Assembly: GCA_038503035.1 (NCBI GenBank)
Contig: JAVSML010000995.1
Span: 1 to 64,000 of the forward strand
Direction of reading: 5' to 3'
Source of the DNA: Crocodylus rhombifer
Lineage: Eukaryota; Chordata; Crocodylia; Crocodylidae
Length of the DNA: 64,000 nt
A model generated the notes under the pieces. It saw nothing but the letters and a program-made list of their open reading frames with translations, made no database searches and had not been told where the DNA came from. The position numbers and the translations under genes were made by a program. Positions 35,336-45,635 of the stretch are shown here, one piece after another (within the stretch, counting starts at the first letter, position 1; every line of letters begins with the position of its first letter).

Positions 35336-35553
35336 TTGTAGTACAGGGGTGGCCAACCCATGGCTCCAGAGCCAAATGCAGCTCTTCAGAAGTTAATATG
35401 CATCCTTGAATCTTTGCACAAGCATGCAGTGACCAGCTTCTGTAGCCGTTACATCATGTCACATGACGCGACTGCTCGCAGCAAGTACATTACTCAGTTT
35501 GGACTCAGAAGTTTGGACTCTGGAGCTGTGGGTTGGCCACCCTTGTTGTAGTA
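35336..35553. mobile_element. Short hAT MITE with perfect 8-bp duplication
   Basis: Body 35344-35545 (202 bp). Terminal inverted repeats CAGGGGTGGCCAACCC and CAAGGGTGGCCAACCC agree at 15 of 16. The target-site duplication ttgtagta is perfect on both sides. The ends are diagnostic of hAT. The interior has no coding capacity. Confidence 0.95.
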
Positions 35554-36068
35554 TAAATGAGTAGGGGTCTACCCAACTTGAGGCAGCTGGCCAGTTTCAT
35601 GGGCATATTGCAGGGCTAGCTGCCACTTTTTAGGGCTTTTCATGGTGACCTCCCCTCATACCAGTGACTGAGGCTTCCCAATGGCTCCACCCTCAACTGC
35701 TGATTGGTGGAAAGGGCTGTGTGTCATACAGCCCTGCCCTTCACTGCTGATTGGCTGAGAGGGTTGTCCATCATGTGGCCCCACCCTTTGCCACTAATTG
35801 GTGGAGGGGTGGGCCTGCATGACAGGCAGCCCTCTCAGCCAATCAGTGGCAAAGGAAAGCAACCATCCTGCCTGCTTGCTTTTGTGCTCACTGCCCTGTT
35901 CCTGCCCAGCTGCATGGCTTGGTGGACTGTTGGCTCCCACTGGAGAGCCAGCACTGTATTTTTGGTAAGATTTTTTTTTTTCCACTACAGATTTTGCAGC
36001 TATCACCTGATTTCACAATTTCCGCAAAATCTGGACAATCCCAATTTGGATAGGTCCCTATAAATGAA
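35554..36068 (+). mobile_element. hAT-like element 'TAGGG' family, copy 2
   Basis: Body 35562-36060 (499 bp). Flanks taaatgag and taaatgaa agree at 7 of 8. Ends TAGGGGTCTACCCAACTTG and, reverse-complemented, TAGGGACCTATCCAAATTG form the inverted repeat. Interior repeated words ATTGG(C/T)(G/T)GA and CAGCCAATCAGTGG recur four times. It begins exactly where the duplication of the preceding MITE ends. Confidence 0.9.
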
Positions 36069-37095
36069 GAATCTCTCACTTTAGGGTAGCAGTTTCATCT
36101 GTGCAGCAAGTTTTTTTTCTTTCTGTCTTACTTCTTTATAGTGGCTCTTTTAATCTCCCTTTTTGCTTTGTTTCATTTACTACGTGGCTTTTCTAAACTA
36201 CAGTTTTGACCTATCTTGACGTTTAGTGTATCTGGAATACTTCAGTATCTGGAAACTTTCCATCTGCTTCTTTTAACCCAGGCAGTGGAGGGAGAAGAGG
36301 AAAAATACAATTTATTATCAGTCCTAGTTGTGGGTTTTTTTCCCCCTTCTGATCTGAGCCAACTGAATACTGATCACAGCAAAGATAATAGGTGGGAACT
36401 ATTTAATTTTTTAATCGAATCAGTTTCTGATATGTGCATACAGGGAACATGTCCTTTTCATTCCTCACAAAAGAACTGAAGCTAAACTGTTGAAATATGA
36501 GTAAGTGATGAGAATGCAGGACAATCTGAATGTGATAATGAAGACTGTCTCATGCCCACATGGGAACAATTAATGTTCCATAGGCATTTCTTTATATGTG
36601 TTACAAACCCAGAGTCAAATCCTAAGGTTTGTGACTGTTTATTCAGCCTGTAGGCAAACTCTTGCTCAAGTGAATGGAAGCACTGAGAGTCTGGGGCTAT
36701 TTATACTTGACACAATGCAGTGCTGTGTAAAAATACCCAAGTTGGCTTTAAATGAGCATGTCATTCCCTTGTGGCTAATACACCCTGCTTTTCAGGATAA
36801 ATTATCTTAGGCAGAGTGCTGCTGTACTATAACTATATCACCTAGCTCAGGAGCTGTATTGGCACAGCACTATGCCTTGTAGACATACCTTTGGCATATG
36901 TCTTCACTGTAGAGTTAACTAGAAGAACATCAAGCAAAATAGCACTTCAGTAGCACAGTATGACCACTGAACCTGTAGTCTGAAATCCAAAAGCCATCTA
37001 CAGTTAAAAGTACTGCTCCACTTGACTTAAGGGTTTATTTGTATGCATGGGACTAGCATTAAGGGCAATATTCAAGTTAACTCTTCGGAGAAGAC
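36069..37095. other. Unassigned sequence
   Basis: No gene, RNA or recognisable repeat seen. Confidence 0.4.
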
Positions 37096-37179
37096 AAATT
37101 TCATAGTTGGTAGGGTGGGAAGGGACCTCAGCAGGTGATCAAGTCTGACCCCCTGCCATGGCAGGAAAGCGTGCTGGGG

Positions 37180-39961
37180 TCAAATGACCCCAACAAGGTG
37201 TTCATCTAGCCTCCTCTTAAAGACCCCCAGGGTAGGAGCTAGCACCACTTCTCTTGGAAGTTGGTTCCAGATCCTAGCTGCCCTGACTGTGAAGTAGCGC
37301 CTCCTGATGTCTAGCCTGAATCTACCCTCTGCTGGCTTGTGACCATTATTCCTAGTCATTCCTGGTAGTGCTCGGGGGAACAGGGACTCCCTCAATGCCT
37401 TCTGGTCCCCTCTGACTAGTTTGCAACAGGCCACTAGATCCCCTCTCAGTCTTCTCTTGTGGAGCCTGAACAGGTTCAGGTCCCGTAGCCTCTCCTCATA
37501 GGGCCTGCCCTGTTCCCCCCGATCATGTGAGTGGCCCTCTTCTGGACCCTTTCCATGTTGTCCACATCCCTCCTGAAGTGCGGCACCCAGAACTGGATGC
37601 AGTACTCCAACTGCAGCCTAAGCAGTGCCACGTGGAGGAGGAGGATCACCTCCTTGGACCTCCTTGAGATGCATCAGTGGATGCATGACAAGGTACAGTT
37701 TGCCTTCCTGACTGCGTCCCCACACAGTTGGCCCATGTTCATTTTGGCGTCAATAATGACTCCAAGATCCTTTTCTGCCTCTGCACTGACGAGAATGGAG
37801 TTCCCCAGCCTGTAGGTATGGTGCTGGTTCTTCCTCCCCAGGAGCAGTGCCTTGCACTTGTCAGTGTTGAAACCCATCCTGTCTCATCCACTCACCCCTG
37901 TAACCTGTCTAGTTCTGATTGCAACCTATTCCTCCCTTCTGGCGTGCCAACTTCCCCCCACATCTTAGTGTCATCAGCAAATTTGAACAGGGTGCTTTTT
38001 ACCCCCTCGTCCAAGTCACTGATGAAGATGTTGAATAGTGTGGGCCAAGGACTGAGCCCTGAGGGACCCCACGGCCCACATCCCTCCAGGTCGAATAAGA
38101 CCCATCCACCACCTCTCTCTGGGTGCGGACCTCCAGCCAGTTAGTGACCCATTTGACTGTGTAGGTGTTGACGCCACAGTCCCCCAGTTTTTTTAATGAG
38201 AATGGGGTGAGAGACAGTGTCGAAGGGCTTCCTAAAGTCCAGAAAGACTATATCCACTGCTACCCCTGCATCTAAGGATTTGGTGACCTGTTCATAGAAG
38301 GCCACCCGATTGGTCTGGCAGGACCTGCCTCTAATGAACCCATGTTGGTTGCCCCTAAGCATAATCTCCCCTGCTGGCCCCTCGCAGACATGCGCCAGGA
38401 TAATTCTCTCAAAAAGCTTACCCAGGATCAAGGTAAGACCAACTGGCCTATAGTTTCCTGGGTCCTCCTTCCTCCCTTTTTTGAAAATGGGAACCACATT
38501 GGCCCTTTTCCAGTCCTCTGGCATCACACTAGAGCACCATGACTGCTCATAAAGCCATGTCAGGGGTCCTGCAATGACCTCTGCTAATTCCCTCAGCACT
38601 CTGGGGTGGAGATTGTCAGGACCAGCTTATTTAAATACATCCAGTACCTCCAGAAGTTCCCTGACTAGATCCTCACTGACCCTAGGGCTGGGTGTGCCTC
38701 CCCTGGGGCCTATGGGGGTGTTGGTGGGGCGGTGACCCGTTCCCTGCTCAGGAAGATGAAGGCAAAGAAATTGTTAAATAGGTTAGCTTTGTCGTCTGGT
38801 GTGACAACCAGATTTCCTAGCATGTCTTGCAGAGGCCCCTCGTTACCTGGTGTACCTCCTTTTTACCCGCTATATATTTAAAAAAGAACTTCTTGTTGTC
38901 CTTGATCCGGGTAGCTAGTCCCAGTTCCATCTCTACCTTGGCCTTCCTGACCACCCCCTGCATCCCTGAGCAACCGAGGTATAGTCGTCCCTGGTGATGG
39001 CCCCTCCCTTCCATTGGGTGTATGTCTCCTTTTTAGCTAAGAGACATTCCCATATGCTTTTGGTGAGCCATGGGGGCTTTTGGGCTCTCTTGCCCCCTTT
39101 GATCCGTGTTGGGATTACCTCCCTTTAGGCTGGGAGGATCATTTCCTTAAGGAACAACTACTCTTCTTGGACACCTGACTCCTCTCCCTCTGGGACCTAA
39201 GTGCCTCCCCAGCTATTCTCTTTACCTCGTTGAAGTCTGCCCACCTGAAGTCCAGGGCTGCTGCCTTGCAGCAGGCCTTTGCCACCTTGCGCTGGATGGT
39301 GAATTCCAGCAGGTGATGATCGCTGTCGCCTAGGTGGTCAAGCATCTGCAGACCCCTCACCAGGTCATTGCCCGTGGACAGGACTAGGTCCAACAAGGCG
39401 TTTCCTCTGGTGGGGCTGTGCACCTCCTGGGTTACATGGAGGTCCTGTATCTCAGCTAGAATCTTACATGAGCAGTCAGACCTGGCTGACTGTTCTTCCC
39501 AGCAGATATCTGGAAAGTTTAGGTCACCTATGATGACCATATCCTTTGACCTAACTACCTCCATGAGCTGACTTAAGAATTCCTGGTCTAGCTCTTCCCC
39601 TTGGTTGGTGGTCTGTAGTAGACCCCCACCGTTAAGTCCCTTTCCCCTCGACTTCCTTATATTCTAGCCCAGAGCACTTCAGTGTGCCCCTCCTCTGCCC
39701 CTGTGCTACTTGTTGAGGATGTGTATTCCTGCTTGATGTAAAGTGCCACACCCCCACCTTTTCTCCCTGTCCTATCCCTCCTGTATAGCCTATAGCCCTT
39801 GATTTCACTGCCCAGTCATGCATTGGGTCCCACCACGTTTCAGTGAGCCCCACTATGTCTGGGTTGTTGTCAGCTAGCAAGAGGGTAAGTTCCTCCTGCT
39901 TGTTCCCCATACTACGAGTGTTTGTGTAGAGGCATTTGAGGCCTCCTGAAGATGTGTGCAC
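37180..39961 (-). pseudogene. CR1 ORF2, fragmented endonuclease-RT
   Basis: Pieces follow in order from the 5' side. 39961-39632 has LKCLYTNTRSMGNKQEE and LTETWWD. 39564-39139 has GDLNFPDICWEEQSA (GDFN changed to GDLN), TRGNALLDLVLSTG and SDHHLLEFTI. 39014-38817 is a linker with KDNKKFFFKYI. 38599-38141 is the RT start with FKKGRKEDPGNYRPV and FLDFRKPFD (KAFD changed to KPFD). The FADD box is at 37970-37981. 37877-37674 and 37434-37180 hold the C-terminal end ELPREVVLAPTLGVFKRRLD-like. Multiple frameshifts and substitutions in catalytic boxes show it is dead. Confidence 0.92.
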
Positions 39962-40099
39962 TGGCTCCCTAATCTCAGGTGCCCGGGTCCCTGTTGCTTA
40001 CCTGGGTATTTGTTCTGCCCGTTGTTGGTCTAGGCTGGGCTGTTCTTGTGGATGACGCTTGGTTTAGTGGTCCAAGGCTTCCTTTGCCCTCGTCTTCCC

Positions 40100-40262
40100 C
40101 TTCCCTTGATGAGCCTAGTTTAAAGCCTGCCAGAGGAGATCCACCAACCTAGAAGAGAACACACGCTTACCTTTAAGGGAAAGGTGAAACCCATCCTACC
40201 CGAGCATGTCTCTTGTCCTGATGTGCAGGTCATTGTCTAGGAAGCCGAAGCCCGCCTCGAGA
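40100..40262 (-). pseudogene. CR1 ORF1, last codons
   Basis: On the minus strand a stretch reading LKGKRVFSSRLVDLLWQALN ends with a stop just before the ORF2 region. It aligns with SPLGRRLFSARLADLLHWALN at the end of ORF1 in the plus-strand copy, the block V side of the esterase domain. The rest of ORF1 is absent through 5' truncation. Confidence 0.7.
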
Positions 40263-40417
40263 CACCAGATCACAGGTTCTGGAAAACACTTTAAATGCTG
40301 GAACACCCTTTATTCTACCTTTCCCTATACAACGTAATGGGAATCTGAAATAGAGTTAAATCTAGTGGACACTATCTCTGAAAGGTACCTTATTTTGAGA
40401 GTATTGGCTCTATGTGG
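40263..40417. other. Spacer
   Basis: Short AT-rich spacer between the CR1 5' end and the next DNA element. Confidence 0.4.
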
Positions 40418-41375
40418 CTAGGGACAGAAATTGCACATAAACAAGTGTAAGTGATCAGAAACTAATTTAAACCTGTGACCAAACAGAAGCTCAGTGCATA
40501 CAGCCCAGTTTCAATATGAACAAACCCAGTTTAAGATGGACTTGGATGGATGTAGTATCAGGTTAAATCATTTTTATGTTAGAGCAGTCTATCGAACTTC
40601 TGTCCCAGATCTCCTCCCAACACAAGTTACCTTGCAGTCTCCCAGCATCCCTGGATGCTTTGTGCCCCTGCAAACCCCACCTCATAGGACAGCCGACTGG
40701 AACATGCCCCACACTCCACTGCTCCAGCCCAGTGCCTAGCTGGCCATGCCCCCAGGCTGTCACAGAGCTGGGGCAGCAAAGCCTCTGCCTTGGCTCCCCA
40801 GCCTGCATCCTGCCTGCACGTGTCAGCCTTAAGCCCCCCCACCTCCACCCTGCCAGAAGGAGCCAAAGGGAATTGCCCTCCACCCCTACATTGCTTGGCT
40901 CCATCAATGCTGCAGGTAGAAGGGTGGGGAGCATTCACCTCTGCTTACCACAGCAGGGGAGCCCCTGTCTGTGGGAAGCCCTGCAAGGTGCAGGGCACCC
41001 CACATACTCCTATGCCCAACTGTGTGGGCCAGCGTGTGGCCCAGGGAAATCTTCCTCCCTTCCCCCCCCCGTGGTAGCAGCTGAGTCGAGCAGAACCCAG
41101 CCCTGCAAGGGAGGGTGGGGGTTCCTGTCAGCACAGGGTTCCCCAATGCAGGGCAGCCCTGGACTGGGGGACACTGGGCTACAGAAAGGCCCCTGAGGTG
41201 TGGGGCTCTCCCACACAGGCAGATGCCCATCTCAGGGGGCTCCTTCCCCCACTCTGCAGGGGGACAGCTGGGGGGGTTGGGGTGTTTGCTGGGCAGTCAA
41301 TCAGGGATGGCCCCCTGCTTGGCTGGGCTGGGGCATGCTCAACCACCCCAGCCCAGCCAAGACTGAGAGGCATGC
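40418..41375 (+). mobile_element. 'GCTA' family DNA element, left part plus GC-rich body
   Basis: CTAGGGACAGAAATTGCACA at 40418, the CTTGGATGGATGTAGTATCA block and CCCAGCATCCCTGGATGC match the left half of 26776-27274. From about 40630 the sequence becomes very GC-rich, like the payload of the 17 kb copy. The conserved right end was not found, so the right boundary is approximate. Open frames of up to 206 codons in the payload are compositional. Confidence 0.6.
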
Positions 41376-41597
41376 TCAACTGCCCCCCACCTTCTGATCT
41401 TGGCCACTTTGATTCTTTACCTGATCTGTGCTCAGCTTTCTACTCCCTACCTGATATGATGCTCTGCTTTCGGCTCCCTGCCCTATCTGTCACTGTGCTA
41501 CCTGTTTCTTCCCCAGTCTGCTGCATGCCACACAAAGAAGCTGTACATGCTACTTGTGGCACCCACACTGCAGGTTTGCTACTCCTGCTCTGAAACC
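41376..41597 (-). mobile_element. hAT-like fragment with about 30-bp subrepeats
   Basis: Read on the minus strand, it starts CAGAGCAGGAGTAGCAAACC, then GTGGGTGCCACAAG. Loosely repeated units built around GCAGAGCATCATATCAGGTA follow. The element at 45386-45627 has the same plan (GCAACCTGTG, GTGCCACAGC, GCAGAGCAGCAGATCAGGCA). The far end is not defined. Confidence 0.5.
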
Positions 41598-44160
41598 TGT
41601 AGCTCTGTAGATGCTCATGCCCTTTGCTTCTGTGAAATATGACCTTGAGAAAAGTTCAACACCTTAAAACAGATCTTAGAAATGTTGTCAAAGGGACTTG
41701 AAGAGAGTGTGCACGTGCATGTGTAATATACTGTTAATATAAGGATAATATAATTCCTGCTCAATTTTAGGAGATGTTGCTATTTTTCTGAGATGTGTCC
41801 GTATGGATGCATATGGACTTCATTTGTGACTAACTCTTTTAGGGAAAGCATAGCCAGGGGTGGTTCCAGGGGGTGCAGTGGTGCATTTGCACTCCCCCTT
41901 GATTCCTGCCACATCCAAACTTTAAAACCAGCTCCCTGAGAGGGGCAGCAGCATTTCTATTCAGGCAGTGCTGGCAAAGTCAATTGACTTCATGATTAAT
42001 TAAAATCTACCTGATTCCTGCTAATCTCTTTTCACATCACAGATGTTAAGGGCCGTCTCTCCTTTTAATCGTCTTGATGTTCCACTATTCAAACTATCCT
42101 TTCTTTTGCAATTTTGCTGTCTGTTAGGCATTCCTGATAATGTCTTGCTTCTGTTTCACAGCTGCAGACTGTTTTTAGCTCTAGCTAAAAACCTTCACTC
42201 AGGTGTAGTACTATTAACTCAGGTGTAGAAATGTCTGAAACTGAAGTATGGGAGGCACTGTCAAAAACACTCAGGCCAAATTTTGTTTTATGAATCTGAG
42301 TAAGAGATGTCCATTCAGTTATAATGTCCATAGGACTAATGAAACAGTCACTTTCCCCTGTTTTTCCCTATTTTTTGCTTTTAAACTTAGTATGTAATCT
42401 AGAAAATTAATGCACATTCCAATAAATTTATTTTGCTTTTGCTTTGATTTTAAATTAAATAATGCAGCACTAGGACCCTACCATATTAGTAATGATTCTA
42501 GTTTCTCTGTAGCTGGAGAAAAATGTTTTGTGCTATATATAGGATGCTGTTCCACACCATCTGTACCCCCTTTTCAAAATCCTAGGTCTGCCTATGCACA
42601 TAATATTCCAGCATATCCTTTCTAAGTACCTGTGAGCACATGTGCATTACTAAGAGTACTTTTCAGACCATCACTGATAGCCCAATGGCCATTTCTATCC
42701 CTGTAGCAAAACTGTGACATTCAGGTGGGCACATGCACTCCTGCTGTGGCAAAACCCAGGAACTATGCCCACTATCCACTTCTGCTATTTTAAGGCAGCA
42801 GTCAGAATTCATTTGAAATAGCCACTACTCACCCCGTTTAGCTCATCCTTAGCAGGAGGTCCAATTAACATTTTGCAGCATTGGCAGCCCCAGATGGAAA
42901 CTACCATTCAGCCACCCACATAAGAAGTTTAACTTTTTCCTTTCAGTTAATTAAAGCACAATCAAATCAATTAGTTCATGACAGAGTTTCCCCAAAGTTA
43001 AAACTCCAGATGTATGGCAAGGCAAAGGCATTTTTATGCCAGCTCATTGTGCTGTTTTGAGGTGAATTACAGCTTTCACATTTCCAGTGTATCCACTGAG
43101 GATTAGTTGCATTTTTTTTTTTTACTTCCAAGAAGGGGGCAGGGAGAAAAGAGTGAAAAATGTATTCCCAGTTGTTTTTCTTCAAGGAAAATTGATATAT
43201 TGTTGCAGAATTTAGGAGATTTTTATTTTAAATGATACTGATAGTGTCAAAAGTGGTTGTTTTAATAAAAGGGTCAAATATTTTGCCATTCAAATGTCTT
43301 GAATGTTTTTCTGGAAATAAGCAGTTTCACATACTCCATTGCAAGTGCATGGGTTATTGTTCTAGTCAGTGAATTAGGCTAACATGCAGCTGCATAAACA
43401 CATTGATTTTGCAATGCTAGAGACCATGACTTCAAATTGTGGCACCCTCTGGGAAGACTGCACTGAAGTTGCAGTGTTCTCAGAAGGAGATGTGAGGACT
43501 CAGTAAACCAGGCTGTTTTTTGTTGCACACTTGATTGGGAAGGGAGGGAGAAATGAGAGAGAAATAAGTTCTCAAGTGAATATCGAGGAGACTGTTTAAA
43601 AATATAAATATACAGAACACTAGGACCCAGCCCACAAAAACAAGGTAAATCTGAGGTCAGGTTTTCACATCCTCCAGTGTTTTTCTCAAATCTTTTTATG
43701 GTTAGACATCAGTAACTATGGTCAACTATATATATATTTCAAAAAGGCTGCCTTGCTGAGTGTTAAAGCAAATTTTCATGTTATATATGTAAGTATTGTA
43801 AGAACTGTTTATATGCATCCCATTCTTAATCCGTGCATTTAAATGAATGATGTACCAGTGGTATATATATATTAGGTATATATACCTAAGGGAGCAGTAT
43901 GAACACATGGATCACCCAGTTGACCTAAGAGCAGAACACTATGATATTCAGCTCACTATGGCTCTTAAACACCTTGGGCAAAATATAAGCTGCAGTAGCA
44001 TCAATTTCTTTGCTTTTGGAACCTTGTGTCTCAGCTTAACATACTAAGTTCTTGTAGCAGAGATAGTAGTATTGATAATAATACTTCCTTACCAAACAGG
44101 GATGGTTGTGGGGATTTATGACTTTAAATTTGCAAAGCACCATAAAAATGCTAAAATCAT
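41598..44160. other. Unassigned AT-rich sequence
   Basis: About 2.5 kb. Possible hAT-like terminus CAGGGGTGGTTCCAGGGGG at 41855-41873 without a matching partner. (TA)n tracts at about 43726-43737 and 43864-43887. No gene recognised. Confidence 0.4.
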
Positions 44161-44163
44161 TAC

Positions 44164-44164
<1 letters not shown>

Positions 44165-44208
<44 letters not shown>
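44165..44208 (+). repeat. (CTAT)11 microsatellite
   Basis: Eleven perfect tandem CTAT units, 44 bp. The preceding GCAAAGCACCATAAAAATGC resembles a MIR-type 3' end, a frequent seed for such repeats. Likely polymorphic. Confidence 0.97.
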
Positions 44209-45377
44209 GGTGAGATGCCTGGGCTCTCCAGGCAATGTATAGGGAGAGTTAGGCACCTGAGAATGGCAATCCATGACAGCCAACCTACTTAGTAGAAAGC
44301 TGTCAGTGTGCTCGGTGTACCACTGTCTAGCACTAACCAGAAGGAAAACGTGAGGACAGAAGTGCATCTTAAATGTTTTCTCTCCCTTCTCTGCAAGCAG
44401 ATGCCTCTCTCTACCTGAGAACCCTTTCCAGAGACATGGGGTTGGCCTGTGCCCTTTCTTTCAAATAACTGATTAGGCTTCACTCTTGCAGATGCTACTG
44501 GTATCTTAATAGTTCAGTCATCAGAGAACTTATCCAAGAATTGGAAGAACAGGCTCAGTTCTCTCTTCTGCCTAACAACTCAAAACCATATCTCTCAACT
44601 GCTGAGAGAGTGCTGTCACCACCAGGAGGGCTCCTCTGGTTGATAATAGACTGCTGCATGGTCACCAACCCACGAGTCATGAAGCCAGGAGGACAGCAAA
44701 CCAGCTGAAGTGCAACTCCAGGCTTTCACACAGAACACATGTGTAGCAGCATCATCTGCTGTAACCTGCAAGGAGTGGACATGTGACATATACCCTGTAC
44801 TGTTGTAACTTATTTGGGTCTGGTGTACAGTTACTAGAGGAAAATCAGGGATAAAATTACAATGGGATGTTACATTAGTGTAAGTGCCATAAGTTTGTTG
44901 CTGTTGCAAGGCAGCCATTCACTATAGGCAGGTAGGCTATTACCTGCTCCCCTCCTGTAATAGCACCTGCTGCAAGAAGCTATGCCCGGATAGCTGGTCA
45001 TCTCTCTGTTTGAGATCCCTGCATTACTTGCATTGTTTTCCTATAACCTTCACCACTGTATATGTGTCATAAGCTGAGGTCCTTTGTAGCCAAGCAAGGA
45101 GGGAACTTCCTTGGGAGGGAAAACTTCTGAGTTCCAGTCTTTGCCATTAGGCATGTCTGTGCATTTTATCCAATGACTTTATCATGCAAAATGCGCACAG
45201 TCTCTGTTGCCTGGACCAGAATCCAGGTCTCCCTCTTCCCAGGTGAATGTACATATCACTGGATGCTCACTGCTGCTTACTTCCTCTCTCTTGTACCTCA
45301 GCATGTGAATTCTTTGGTGCCTTGACTCAGCAGGACAGGAGAGAGTGCAGCCACCATGCCTTGTTTCTTACCTGATC
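44209..45377. other. Unassigned sequence
   Basis: No supported feature. Confidence 0.4.
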
Positions 45378-45385
45378 TCATAGAG

Positions 45386-45627
45386 CAGGGATGGGCAACC
45401 TGTGACTTGAGTGCCACAGCTGACTTCATAGTTTCATAGTTGGTACAGTTGGAAGGGACCTGAACAGATCATCAAGTCTGACCCCCTGCCATAGGCAGCC
45501 TGTGTGTGTGGCACAGATCCTGAAGAAAGCAGAGCAGCAGATCAGGCAGGGGAAAGGCATCTGAGTGGTACTCAGCAAAGGTGCAAGTTTTAATTTGTGG
45601 CATGCTTTCCAAAAAGGTTGGTCCCTG
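45386..45627. mobile_element. hAT-like element carrying a nested CR1 fragment
   Basis: The left end CAGGGATGGGCAACCTGTG and the reverse-complemented right end CAGGGACCAACC form a hAT-type inverted repeat. Internal GTGCCACAGC and GCAGAGCAGCAGATCAGGCA blocks link it to 41376-41597. A minus-strand CR1 tail (45425-45497) interrupts it. Flanking octamers do not match. Confidence 0.6.
45425..45497 (-). mobile_element. CR1 3'-end fragment (about 73 bp)
   Basis: TTCATAGTTTCATAGTTGGT, GGAAGGGACCTGAACAGATC and TCTGACCCCCTGCCATAGGC are the reverse complement of the CR1 3' UTR and tail of the 22 kb / 37 kb subfamily. It lies inside the hAT-like element and therefore inserted later. Confidence 0.88.
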
Positions 45628-45635
45628 CTAACACT

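Larger units (their letters stand above)
37096..40262 (-). mobile_element. Long CR1 LINE, minus strand, inactivated
   Basis: It reads from about 40262 down to a 3' end near 37096 (tail complement AAATTTCATAGTT). It contains the ORF1 C-terminus, all of ORF2 and the 3' UTR, about 3.2 kb, so it is almost as long as the 12-15 kb copy. It is split into at least six frames by small indels and stops. Its [11 protein letters not shown] and RLDIRRRYFTVRAARIWNQL ally it with the 22-23 kb copy. Confidence 0.93.

Noticed and set aside
40563..41593. 206-codon frame and companions
   Set aside because: GC-rich body of a GCTA-family element. Shadow frames on both strands, no recognisable domain.
44616..44918. 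100-codon minus-strand frame as a possible gene
   Set aside because: No domain, no splice sites or conserved context, and length within chance for this composition.
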